Assembly: GCA_949294455.1 (NCBI GenBank)
Contig: CASFHD010000007.1
Coordinates: 1 to 46,174, forward strand
Length of the DNA: 46,174 nucleotides
Direction: 5' to 3'
Source: an uncultured Christensenella sp.
GTDB taxonomy: Bacteria; Bacillota; Clostridia; Christensenellales; UBA1242
Under the pieces are notes generated by a model. That model was not told where the DNA came from. It saw only the letters and a program-made list of their open reading frames with translations, and searched no databases. Positions 36,222-43,888 of this stretch are shown here, in pieces (within the stretch, counting starts at the first letter, position 1; every line of letters starts with the position of its first letter). The translations under genes were made by a program, and so were the position numbers.

Positions 36222-36755
36222 TTACACCTCCTGACCTAAAACAAAAATTGTACGAATTAATGTTACATTTTTAAATTTAATATTATCAATTTTATATATA
36301 GCATAATAAACTCCAGCAATAGAGCAATCAACACTATCAACTTCAACTGCGTCAAAAGTATTATCTAGCCTGTATTTATATATAATGTTAACCTTATTTG
36401 ATATGTCTTTCCCAAATGAAATACACTTTACACCCAATTCAGTGTAAGTATTTAAATTTTCATCTGGACCTATATAAACATTGATTTCATTGTTAGGATA
36501 CGCTATCATTTCAAAGCAGTCATTTTTACAAAAATAGTCATACGAAAAATAGCCCGCAATAGCGCCAATCACCAAAAATAAAACCACTCCAATTGTCAAT
36601 GCAGTATTTTTCTTAATTTTTCGTTTTATTTTTGAATTAATCTTAGTCGTAGCAGTATTAGTTTTTTTACTTTCTCTTTCTTTTCTTTTTAATTCATTCC
36701 AAGCATCCCAATTAGACTTTTTCTTTTTTGCCTTTAAATCATCATTACTTGCCAT
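36222..36755 (-). CDS. Membrane-anchored Ig-like (DUF5011-type) protein
   Basis: 177 residues from the ATG at 36755, with GGGGG 3 nt upstream; the longer in-frame reading overlaps the promoter. A very basic cytoplasmic N-terminus (KAKKKKSNWDAW, then KIKRKIKKN) is followed by one membrane helix (about 55-75) and an extracellular domain. Its pattern fits bacterial Ig-like DUF5011 domains: YTELGVKCISFGKDIS, then SIAGVYYAIYKIDN and a final TLIRTIFVLG. First gene of the operon with the exported hydrolase, for which it may be a partner or tether (inference). Confidence 0.72.
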   Translation of the reverse strand: MASNDDLKAKKKKSNWDAWNELKRKERESKKTNTATTKINSKIKRKIKKNTALTIGVVLFLVIGAIAGYFSYDYFCKNDCFEMIAYPNNEINVYIGPDENLNTYTELGVKCISFGKDISNKVNIIYKYRLDNTFDAVEVDSVDCSIAGVYYAIYKIDNIKFKNVTLIRTIFVLGQEV

Positions 36756-36773
36756 AATCCCCCACTTTTTACA

Positions 36774-36779
36774 ATTATA
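36774..36779 (-). promoter_or_regulatory. Extended -10 of the Ig-like/hydrolase operon
   Basis: A perfect TATAAT preceded by TGT on the minus strand, 19 bp before the ATG at 36755. The -35 is poor (TTTATT at 17 nt), so activity would depend on the extended -10. Confidence 0.55.
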
Positions 36780-36806
36780 ACAAAATAGAAAATAAAAATA
36801 AAACAA

Positions 36807-37190
36807 TTAATGTATTAAAAATTAAAATAAAAACTAAACAAAAAAAATGAAGATAGAAAAACTATATCTTTATTTTTCTTATAAAAATAATAAGAATGCT
36901 TTATAACAATTCAATTTATTTTGGGTGTTGATAAAATTATTAAACATTCAATAAAATTATTAAAATTCTGCTTTTTTGTGGTTTTTAATCATTTTTATTA
37001 TATTTTTTAAGTTTTTTTGTGTAATTTTGCTTAAATTAATTTTTTTAAAAATTATTAATGCAATATAAATTTATCTATAACTTTCTTAATATTTAGATAT
37101 ATATCATCTAATTTTTAATTTTAATCAAAAAATTTATCAACCTAATAGAACATACAAAAAGTTATAGTACACGACACCCAAATTAATTTG
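36807..37190. other. Divergent AT-rich intergenic stretch, no gene seen
   Basis: Lies between the minus-strand Ig-like/hydrolase operon and the plus-strand CrtO-like gene. No coding-like frame, RNA gene or clear hairpin is visible. Confidence 0.55.
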
Positions 37191-37219
37191 TTGAAAAAAA
37201 TAAATTTATGTGATATATT
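37191..37219 (+). promoter_or_regulatory. Promoter of the CrtO-like gene
   Basis: TTGAAA (37191-37196), a 17-nt spacer and TATATT (37214-37219) preceded by TGA. The leader is about 15 nt and contains AGAGGT. Confidence 0.75.
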
Positions 37220-37240
37220 GTAAAAATCATAGAGGTACAA

Positions 37241-37816
37241 ATGAAATTATATGGAATAATATTTTTAATAAGTTTTAGTTTAATAATAGGTCTTAATGTA
37301 GCATTCAATACAAGCACAAATAGTGAAATACTTCTAATGTTATTAATAAGCATCTTTATTAGTTTTTTAATAGATGCTGTTGTAGCATTTATAATACACA
37401 AATTGCCACGAAAATATTTTAATCCTTATAGTAAATTTTTTAAAGTATTTTCTTTTGAAAGAAAATTTCACGAATTTATTCAAATTAGAAAATGGAAAGA
37501 TTTAGTCCCAGAAACTGGGCAACTTTGCAACTTCAAAAAGAACAAAATATATAAACCAAACGACGCACTTTACTTATATAAATTTATGGAAGAAACTTGT
37601 TATGCAGAATTAATGCACTTTTTGTGCAGTATATTATCGTATGGAATTTTATTACTAGGATTTATAAACTTAAAATTAATGATTACAATTTGTTTACCAA
37701 TCGCCATAATAAATTCAATTACGCAACTTTTACCCGCATTAATTCAAAGATATTTAAGACCACGACTAAAACTTATGTATAATCGAGTAACGAGAAACAA
37801 TAAGCAAACTAATTAA
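37241..37816 (+). CDS. CrtO-like (glycosyl-4,4'-diaponeurosporenoate acyltransferase family) membrane protein
   Basis: 191 residues with two N-terminal helices and two C-terminal helices. The conserved middle reads FERKFHEFIQIRKWKDLVPE, then KFMEETCYAELMHFL, matching the W-K-D-x-x-P and E-x-x-x-A-E-x-x-H patterns of the CrtO-like family. The staphyloxanthin enzyme is the named member, but carotenoid genes are absent here, so the substrate is unknown and may be another lipid or glycolipid. The ATG follows AGAGGTACAA. It is 70 bp upstream of the HAD gene in the same direction. Confidence 0.72.
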   Translation: MKLYGIIFLISFSLIIGLNVAFNTSTNSEILLMLLISIFISFLIDAVVAFIIHKLPRKYFNPYSKFFKVFSFERKFHEFIQIRKWKDLVPETGQLCNFKKNKIYKPNDALYLYKFMEETCYAELMHFLCSILSYGILLLGFINLKLMITICLPIAIINSITQLLPALIQRYLRPRLKLMYNRVTRNNKQTN

Positions 37817-37886
37817 GTTTAATAAAATTAAATAGATTACAATTTTAGCAAATTTAAAAATAAATTTAATAAATAAAAAGGAAATT

Positions 37887-38462
37887 ATGAGAATTGGTAT
37901 AGATTTAGATGGTGTAGTTTTTGATAGCGAAACTACATTTAGAGTTTATGAAGAAATTTTTTCTATTGAAAATTTAAAAAACGATAATATCATAGATAGA
38001 CTTGAGCCAAAATATCAAAAAAGATACAACTGGTCAAATTCCGATCAAGAAATGTTTAATAAAAAATATCTTTTACAAGCAGCAAAAGAAAGCGACTTTA
38101 TGCCAGGCTTTAAAATTATTTATGAAAAACTTAAAAAACTAGGGCACGAAATTATAGTCATAACTGCACGAGGTGGATTAATAAAAGAAATGAAAAACAC
38201 TGCCATAGATTTCTTAAAAAAGAATAAAATAACTTTTGATAAATATTATTGGGAAGTTGATAATAAACTAGAAATTTGCAAAAAAGAGAATATTGATATA
38301 ATGATAGATGATGACTATAAAATAATTAAACAAATAAGTTCAGCAAATATTAAAACTTTATATTTTAGAGACACTAATTTAAAGAAATTAAAAGAAACAA
38401 AATACATTCATGAAGTAAACAACTGGGGTGATATATACAGGTATTTTAAAACAAATAAATAA
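37887..38462 (+). CDS. HAD-superfamily 5'-nucleotidase (NT5C-like)
   Basis: 191 residues. HAD motif I is GIDLDGVVFDSE (D6 nucleophile, D8 acid/base), motif II lies in IIVITARGG, and motif IV is IDIMIDDDYK. The cap insertion contains a Trp- and Tyr-rich stretch (QKRYNWSNSDQ). This arrangement is that of the cytosolic deoxy-nucleotidase (NT5C) group, which dephosphorylates (deoxy)nucleoside monophosphates; the exact substrate cannot be read from sequence. The ATG follows AAAAGGAAATT. No terminator between it and the CrtO-like gene was seen, so they may share a transcript. Confidence 0.82.
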   Translation: MRIGIDLDGVVFDSETTFRVYEEIFSIENLKNDNIIDRLEPKYQKRYNWSNSDQEMFNKKYLLQAAKESDFMPGFKIIYEKLKKLGHEIIVITARGGLIKEMKNTAIDFLKKNKITFDKYYWEVDNKLEICKKENIDIMIDDDYKIIKQISSANIKTLYFRDTNLKKLKETKYIHEVNNWGDIYRYFKTNK

Positions 38463-38960
38463 TTTGTTAACTCATCACATACCACACTTTTATATACATA
38501 TATCATTTATCATTAATACTAAAGCTTATAAATTCAATTATTTTAATAAAATTTGAAATTAAAATAATGATTAATGATTTTTAAATATCTAATTATTCAT
38601 AAATATAAAAGCTAAATAATTGCATTTTTATTTATAAGAATATATATTAAATTATAAATATTATAAAAATTTGTAAATGTCATAATCGTCTAATATTTTA
38701 TAAAAAGATCTACCAATAAAAATGATTTGATTATTAAAATACGGTTTTAATATTTCACTTGATTGTTTAAATTAGAAAATATAATTGTTTTAGTTTGAAT
38801 AAAATATGCTAAAAATAATTAAATTAAATAAATATTATGTCATATAATTAATATTTTTTAAGTTAAACTTATTTTTCATAAGTCTAAAAAAAACTAATTA
38901 GTTAATTTATTTATAAAATCCTTTAATACTTGATATTTTTCTTTAAATACAAAAGGTAAA
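38463..38960. other. AT-rich intergenic stretch, no gene seen
   Basis: About 500 bp without coding-like frames or hairpins, between the HAD gene and the toxin-tail fragment. An open frame in register with the toxin-like ORF begins only after a TAA at 38964-38966. Confidence 0.5.
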
Positions 38961-39002
38961 ATTTAATATCTATTAAAAAGTAAATTAGACTGGATAAAGT
39001 CT

Positions 39003-39248
39003 ATGGGTTATACAGAAAAAGAATTTGATGAATTTGTTAATGTTTTTCTGCAAAAAACAAAAGAGGCATATTTTTATGGGAATTATTATAAAGAAAACTA
39101 TAATAATTTTGGATTTAAAATTAATTTAAATCTAAGTATCCCAGGAAAGAATGAAAAAGTAGGTAAAGTTTATAATGTCACTACAAATTATATGATTTTC
39201 CCAAATAAAAAATTAAAAATGAATACACCACTAGGAGGATGGCAGTAA
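39003..39248 (+). CDS. Polymorphic-toxin-tail-like fragment, probably 5'-truncated
   Basis: 81 residues from ATG 39003, but the frame stays open upstream to 38967 and reads as protein (KSKLDWIKS before the Met), and the ATG has only a weak GGAT upstream. This suggests the C-terminal end of a longer, lost protein. The tail GKNEKVGKVYNVTTNYMIF then NTPLGGW resembles the small C-terminal domains (DUF6883 type) found at the ends of polymorphic toxins; similarity is by eye only. Its stop overlaps the next ATG (TAATG), the usual toxin-immunity linkage. No secretion or delivery domain is in view, so it may be an orphan module. Confidence 0.5.
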   Translation: MGYTEKEFDEFVNVFLQKTKEAYFYGNYYKENYNNFGFKINLNLSIPGKNEKVGKVYNVTTNYMIFPNKKLKMNTPLGGWQ

Positions 39249-39628
39249 TGAAATTGTTAGATGATGTTAAAGTTATAACAGATAGAGATGAATATAAAAA
39301 AGAGAATGTATTTGCAGGAATGATTGGCTCAATTATTGATGCTGAAATAAGATTTGGTGAATTCTTTGTTTGCTTTCAAGACCAAAGAATATTTGATAAG
39401 GAATTTATGAGCATCAAGGACAATATTTTTAAACTAATTAATGATATATGCATTCCAGTAAAAATTGAAGATTTAGAATTAGTACAAGATGGCGGTTGCA
39501 CTGATGAAATGATTAAAAATAGTTTACCTAAAAAACATCCGGATTGGTACTGTAAAGTAGAAAATGGATTTATAATAAACCTCGAAGGGAAAAAGAAAAA
39601 TAAAATTCCTTACGACTATAGTAGTTAA
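39248..39628 (+). CDS. Putative immunity-type protein
   Basis: 126 residues from the ATG at 39248, which has AGGAGG 9 nt upstream; an earlier in-frame ATG at 39239 directly abuts that site. The N-terminus MKLLDDVKVITDRDEYKKE, then VFAGMIGSII, is like DUF4926 and related immunity proteins. It has a small acidic beta fold and no signal peptide. Coupling to the toxin-tail-like ORF by a one-base stop/start overlap supports an antidote role, but the pairing is inferred. An alternative is an unrelated small hypothetical. Confidence 0.6.
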   Translation: MKLLDDVKVITDRDEYKKENVFAGMIGSIIDAEIRFGEFFVCFQDQRIFDKEFMSIKDNIFKLINDICIPVKIEDLELVQDGGCTDEMIKNSLPKKHPDWYCKVENGFIINLEGKKKNKIPYDYSS

Positions 39629-39710
39629 CTTTAATTTATTAAAATTTTTAAATGAAATCTACTATTATAAAATTGTGAAAAAATATCAGTTATAGAAAGT
39701 TTACGAAAAA

Positions 39711-39980
39711 ATTAAACTGATATAAAAATGTTTTTGTTATCGGTATGAACGCAAGACGACTGAAATGTCGTTTTATTTTTATACTCAAATTTGCTTTAAT
39801 AAACATTTGAAACAAATATTAGGTATATTTGCAATAGTAAAATAATAGATTTTTATTGTTTATAAATTTATATATTTATGTTTTGTCTTAAATATAAATC
39901 TCTATGACCTTATATACAAAGCAAAGCTTGCGCAAATTAAAGGAATATAGCGATTGCGAGATAAAAAATAAGAGCAAAAT
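39711..39980. repeat. Diverged intergenic repeat, copy A
   Basis: Aligns by eye with 42795-42999 in the same orientation. Shared blocks are TTGTTATCGGT, AGGTATATTTGCAA, GTAAAAT, a CTTAAATNTAAA segment, TATAGCGATT and GAGAGCAA/AAGAGCAA. Copy A has an extra segment near 39745-39785. It ends in the terminator hairpin of the Cys-rich lipoprotein gene. It may be an RNA or mobile remnant; its nature is not known. Confidence 0.65.
39756..39780 (+). terminator. Weak terminator after the immunity-type gene
   Basis: Stem ACGAC (39756-39760) / GTCGT (39767-39771), 6-nt loop, followed by TTTATTTTT on the plus strand. It is about 130 nt past the stop of the immunity-type gene, within copy A of the repeat but absent from copy B. 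Confidence 0.5.
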
Positions 39981-39988
39981 TTGCTCTT
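39963..39988 (-). terminator. Terminator of the Cys-rich lipoprotein gene
   Basis: Stem AAGAGCAA (39970-39977) / TTGCTCTT (39981-39988), loop AAT, then ATTTTTT on the minus strand, about 20 nt past the stop at 40008. Confidence 0.8.
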
Positions 39989-40007
39989 AATTTGCATAAT
40001 GCGGTTC

Positions 40008-40334
40008 TTACCTTTCAGCACAACATTCACGGCTGTAGGCGTACTCTTCTGGTTTATTTTGATAAAAAACCGCATTGTTTGCAGATATCCAAATATAATT
40101 ATTGCAACATTCTGTCCTAAATGTAGCAGACTCTGATTCAGAATCTGCCCAGGTTTTTATTCGGTGCAACACACTTTGGCCATTCTCTTCAATTGTAACG
40201 TATCTAAATGTATTAACACTATCTCCATATTCATCGAAAACGTTTCTATTGCCACAGCCGGTCAGTGTTGCCAAAGATAGTGTGATAGTAACAATCGTTA
40301 AAGATTTTAAAATTTTTTTTCTAATATTTTTCAT
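40008..40334 (-). CDS. Small Cys-rich lipoprotein
   Basis: 108 residues. Classic signal: MKNIRKKIL, core TIVTITLSLAT, lipobox LTGC with Cys at 27. The mature part (about 80 residues) contains two Cys pairs, TECCNN and SRECCAE, suited to disulfides. No family recognised. There is no strong Shine-Dalgarno before the ATG (GAAGAG is about 17 nt away). It has its own promoter and terminator. Paired Cys also occur in the 297-aa lipoprotein at 27285-28178, but I see no wider similarity. Confidence 0.8.
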   Translation of the reverse strand: MKNIRKKILKSLTIVTITLSLATLTGCGNRNVFDEYGDSVNTFRYVTIEENGQSVLHRIKTWADSESESATFRTECCNNYIWISANNAVFYQNKPEEYAYSRECCAER

Positions 40335-40361
40335 TTATGTATCGTCTCTTCTGTTTGGGAT

Positions 40362-40390
40362 ATTGCATCACATATAAAGGCAGATGTCAA
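40362..40390 (-). promoter_or_regulatory. Promoter of the Cys-rich lipoprotein gene
   Basis: TTGACA (40385-40390), a 17-nt spacer and TGCAAT (40362-40367) preceded by TGA, on the minus strand. Confidence 0.75.
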
Positions 40391-41050
40391 TACTGAATTT
40401 AATTTTAATAAAAAGAACTTAAATGGTTAATTTTTCTGTGTTGGAATAAATTAGAAGAAATTTTTGTATAAAAAAATGAAGTAATTTCATGTAGTATAAC
40501 AGAATAAAAGCTGTCAAACTAGAAAAAAGAATGCTCAGTATTTGTTTTTTAAAAACAATTATTTTTGCAATAATTTAAAAATAAATTTGTATCGAAGTTT
40601 CATTTTTCTATTAAGGTGTCATATTTTGCTAATATCAATAATATTTTTAACATTTAATTTTTAATACTTTAAAAGAAATTGTTTAAATTAATAGTTAATA
40701 GGCTTGAATTATATGCATGTTGTTGGTTTTTCTAAAAGATTTAGTTCTTTAACAACACCATTTATTTTGGTTAATAAAAATTCTCATTTTTTGTATCAAT
40801 TTACTTATTTTTTTTTATTTTTTCTCTCCTTTTAATTATAAATTATCTTGAATCAAAGCTATAATAATCTGAGCAATATAATTTTGTTTGCTTGTGTCAA
40901 AAATATGATTCTTTTAAATATGATGCGATTTGTGCAAACATTCTCTACATCATTTTGTATTAGTATGTTGTGATTTGAAAACAATATAATCGCTCAGGAT
41001 TTTTTGTTTCCCGTACTTTATTTTATGGGAGAGGAGCTGTAAAATTAAAT
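40391..41050. other. Intergenic stretch, possible gene remnant on the minus strand
   Basis: No intact gene. On the minus strand around 40720-40840 an AAGGAGAG site is followed by short coding-like pieces (for example LTKINGVVKELNLLEK) broken by stops, which could be a decayed gene or chance. The region just after the double-GNAT stop (41000-41050) has no convincing terminator. Confidence 0.35.
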
Positions 41051-42232
41051 TTATATTAGTCCATCTTTTTTTAATTTTTTTATGCTTTTTTTATGTAAGA
41101 TTTCATCAGATAAAAGATCAACAAATTTGTTGTTCCACTTGGTTATAGTCTTATCAAACAAACTTGTAGAAAATATCATTGGGATGCCATTTTCAATGGC
41201 ATATTGCCAATCATTCTTATTTTTGTAGTATTCACTTAATTGCATTGTTTTTTGATAAATCTTTTGTGCTTGATAATTCCAATTCTTATAAGTTACTAAT
41301 CTAAATTCTTTTCGATTGTATTTTCTTGCAATTTCTATTATTTTAAATAATGCATGTGTTCCGAACCCTCTATTTCTATATTCAGGCAAAATTCCAAACC
41401 AATTTAACCAAATAGTATTTTTGTAATTTTTCAATTCGTATAAACCAATAATTCCAATTGGTTTGTTTTTATATTTAATTAAATAAGTGATAGGCAACGA
41501 TTTGTTAGGGTGCTTTTGTCTATCTTCCACTTCTTTCAACAAATCACAGTATCCACACCAATTATTATTAAAAATTTCATATTGAATTAAACTTGTTACT
41601 TTTAAATTGTCGTTGTTAATCATTTCTAAATCTATCTCTGGTGGTTTATGTTTGTTATAAATGCTATAAGTATGATATATTTTTCCATGAAATGAGTCGC
41701 AAACATATTTCACTTCCATATTTTCAATTACATATTTAATACCATCAATACTAACGCAGTCAATAACAACTTCATCTATAGTTATTCCACGTTTTTTTAA
41801 AACATTTAAATGTTCATAAAAGCCCTCTTTAAGTTTTATAATAGCTGAAGAATCTCTATGACTTTTTGCAATAACAATTGAAGTAAGTAAACATTTATTT
41901 TTTTCGTTTTTAGAAAAAGGTAGGACATCTTGTGCTGTCAATTCAAAATCTTTCATTTTTCCTGCTAAAAATTTTTGAAAAGCTTCATCAGTTATTCTAA
42001 TAAAATTTACATAACCCACACACTTATTGTTATATAACAAAAAAGTATACATATCATTATTTTTTTTTAGCATTGCTTTGCAAGTTTCAAAATCTCCTAC
42101 ATCTCTTTTACTAAAAACAGTTTTATCAAGCTTTATTGCTTGTTTTAAAATGTCATCGGTTGCTTGAAAAGTGATTTCAAAATTTTTATTATCAAATGCT
42201 TTGCGTTTATAAATAAGTTCATTCTTCTGCAT
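41051..42232 (-). CDS. Two-domain GNAT-like acetyltransferase
   Basis: 393 residues. The C-terminal half (about 200-330) is a typical GNAT domain: YLIKYKNKPIGIIGLYEL, then WLNWFGILPEYRNRGFGTHAL, with the acetyl-CoA loop R-x-R-G-F-G. The N-terminal half (about 15-195) looks like a second, degenerate GNAT fold (FLLYNNKCVGYVNFI, then LTSIVIAKSHRDSSAI) whose CoA loop is poor. Such tandem GNATs modify small molecules or proteins; the substrate is unknown. The Shine-Dalgarno AAAGGAA is 13 nt from the ATG, which is long. It sits alone between the lipoprotein gene and the decayed PocR-like gene. Confidence 0.75.
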   Translation of the reverse strand: MQKNELIYKRKAFDNKNFEITFQATDDILKQAIKLDKTVFSKRDVGDFETCKAMLKKNNDMYTFLLYNNKCVGYVNFIRITDEAFQKFLAGKMKDFELTAQDVLPFSKNEKNKCLLTSIVIAKSHRDSSAIIKLKEGFYEHLNVLKKRGITIDEVVIDCVSIDGIKYVIENMEVKYVCDSFHGKIYHTYSIYNKHKPPEIDLEMINNDNLKVTSLIQYEIFNNNWCGYCDLLKEVEDRQKHPNKSLPITYLIKYKNKPIGIIGLYELKNYKNTIWLNWFGILPEYRNRGFGTHALFKIIEIARKYNRKEFRLVTYKNWNYQAQKIYQKTMQLSEYYKNKNDWQYAIENGIPMIFSTSLFDKTITKWNNKFVDLLSDEILHKKSIKKLKKDGLI

Positions 42233-42274
42233 TTTTAAATTTAATTCCTTTTATTAAATTTTATAATTAAATAT

Positions 42275-42302
42275 AATATAACATATTTTTTAACAAAATC
42301 AA
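42275..42302 (-). promoter_or_regulatory. Promoter of the double-GNAT gene
   Basis: TTGATT (42297-42302), a 16-nt spacer and TATATT (42275-42280) preceded by TGT, on the minus strand. Confidence 0.6.
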
Positions 42303-42339
42303 ATATAATCATTCTTAATTTTAAAAGGGTGAAGTTGCC

Positions 42340-42836
42340 ATGTTTAAGAATTTTATTAAAAATTCTGAATTATTATAGGATACGTTTGCTATAAGAAATT
42401 TATGGTAGTTGAACATTTGTTAGGAGAAGAAAACAATATATCTTACCAAACTTCAAAAAGGCCGAACTTTGTAATATATGTGTAGATGAAAAATATTGCA
42501 AACTAAGAATTGAAAAAGCACTTTATAAAGAATTTTGAAAATGCCATGCGGGATTTGGGATAATAGGCGTTATGGTAACTGTTTCTTTTAAAATGCAAGT
42601 GCAAAAACAATTTATAAAAAAATAAGGTTTACAGAGGTAAACACGAAATTTGTAAAGTTTTATGGTTAGTTTCTCTTTTAAAGACATAAATTTACTTGAT
42701 TATGCGTACAGGCAAAATTTTCCAAATTTAGAATTATAATTTACTGTGCAACATGTTGTAAACATATTGGCTTTAGATGTTTTAAATAAATTTAGGTTAA
42801 TAAAAAAATATCCTTGTTATCGGTCTATTTTTTAGC
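42340..42836 (+). pseudogene. Decayed gene with PocR-like sensory-domain remnant
   Basis: An AGGGTGAAG site precedes an ATG at 42340, but the frame breaks after 12 codons. Further on, in the frame of 42482, the reading ELCNICVDEKYCKLRIEKAL then KCHAGFGIIGVMVTVSF is interrupted by one TGA. The Cys spacing followed by CHAG and a hydrophobic strand resembles PocR ligand-binding domains. The same frame continues after stops with NLLDYAYRQNFPNLEL and QHVVNILALDVLNKF. Several stops and at least one frameshift make it non-functional. The family assignment is by eye and tentative. Confidence 0.45.
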
Positions 42837-42999
42837 CAATTTTAAGTAAAAAAAATTTAGGTATATTTGCAACTGTAAAATGAATAAATTTTTAATTTTA
42901 TAAATTAATATTTTAGTGTATTTATCTTAAATGTAAAACCGTTATAACCATTTATTTATAAGAGTTATAGCGATTTTTTATATAAAAAAATGAGAGCAA
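42795..42999. repeat. Diverged intergenic repeat, copy B
   Basis: Counterpart of 39711-39980 (see copy A for the shared blocks). It overlaps the end of the decayed gene. Similarity stops at the GAGAGCAA that corresponds to the first arm of copy A's terminator, just before the left end of the IS element, as if the rest had been displaced. Confidence 0.6.
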
Positions 43000-43020
43000 T
43001 TTTAACCCGTAGGGTTAAAA
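43000..43020. other. Perfect palindrome across the left IS boundary
   Basis: TTTTAACCC-GTA-GGGTTAAAA. Its right arm contains the first bases of the IS terminal repeat. It could act as a terminator stopping transcription into or out of the element; it lacks a U-tract. Confidence 0.6.
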
Positions 43021-43031
43021 CGGACTAATAA

Positions 43032-43841
43032 TTAAAAAGAGAGTGATGCAACAGCTTGTTTCCTAAATTGCATAGGGGCAAGTTCTTGTATTTTTTCTTG
43101 CAATCTTTCATTATTATAATACATTATGAAGTTTTTTACAACTTCTTCTATTTCTTCTTTTTGTAAATTTTGTTTTAGATATATACATTCTGACTTTAAT
43201 ATTGAGAAAAATGATTCAATTGGAACATTATCTACACAACTGCCTTTACTTGATATGCTTTGTTGTATATTGTTTTCTTTTAATAGTTTTACATATTGCC
43301 AATTTGTAAAATGCCAACCTTGGTCTGAATGAAGTATTAAATTTTTTCTTTGTTTATATGGTACATTTTTTAATGCTTGTTTAACTGTATCTAATACAAG
43401 TTTTAAATCTATGAAATTTGAAATATTGTAAGCAACTATTGATTTGTCATACAAATCTTTAATCGCGCAAAGATATTTTAACCCATTAACAGCAAATATG
43501 TAAGAGATATCTATTGACCATTTTTCATTAATATTAAAGCAATTAAAATTTCTTTTTACTAAATTTGGAATATTGTGGTGTTGCACTTTTGAATATCTAT
43601 GAGTTCTTTTTATTGTTATTGATTTGATATTATTTATCTTCATATATCTTTGAATTGTTGAGTTTTTAAGTGAAATACCATAGAATTCTTTAATTTTCAT
43701 TCTAACACTTCGTATACCCCAAGTATTATTTTTAGTATAAGTATCTAAAACTAATTGATTGTAACTTTCATTAAAAGCCTTGTATTTTGGTCTACCTAAA
43801 TTTACCCAATCGTAGTAACCGCTTTTAGAACACGACAACAT
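43032..43841 (-). CDS. IS3-family transposase OrfB (DDE integrase core)
   Basis: 269 residues from the first ATG, but the true product is probably an OrfAB fusion: the frame is open upstream to about 43934 and reads like an OrfB N-terminus (QRYLVIDEFKYKFSITKLCK). The catalytic triad is visible: D in KWSIDISY, D in LILHSDQG, and E in VPIESFFSILK exactly 35 residues later, the D(35)E spacing of IS3 elements. The HTH_21-like segment YTKNNTWGIRSVRMKI precedes it. The end (YYNNERLQEKIQELAPMQFR) is typical. It appears intact, but expression depends on the disrupted orfA. Confidence 0.92.
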   Translation of the reverse strand: MLSCSKSGYYDWVNLGRPKYKAFNESYNQLVLDTYTKNNTWGIRSVRMKIKEFYGISLKNSTIQRYMKINNIKSITIKRTHRYSKVQHHNIPNLVKRNFNCFNINEKWSIDISYIFAVNGLKYLCAIKDLYDKSIVAYNISNFIDLKLVLDTVKQALKNVPYKQRKNLILHSDQGWHFTNWQYVKLLKENNIQQSISSKGSCVDNVPIESFFSILKSECIYLKQNLQKEEIEEVVKNFIMYYNNERLQEKIQELAPMQFRKQAVASLSF

Positions 43842-43888
43842 TTTGCAAAGTTTAGTAATTGAGAATTTGTATTTAAATTCATCAATTA

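Noticed and set aside
37183-37401. 72-aa minus-strand open frame opposite the CrtO-like gene
   Set aside because: It overlaps the promoter and start of a supported plus-strand gene and has no ribosome site.
42536-42538. TGA read as Trp (mycoplasma-type code)
   Set aside because: The same decayed region also has TAA, TAG and a frameshift; intact genes use TGG for Trp, and cmk ends at TGA at a sensible length.
42627-42642. Hairpin GTTTAC-AGAG-GTAAAC as a terminator
   Set aside because: No U-tract follows on either strand; it sits within the decayed gene and may be chance.
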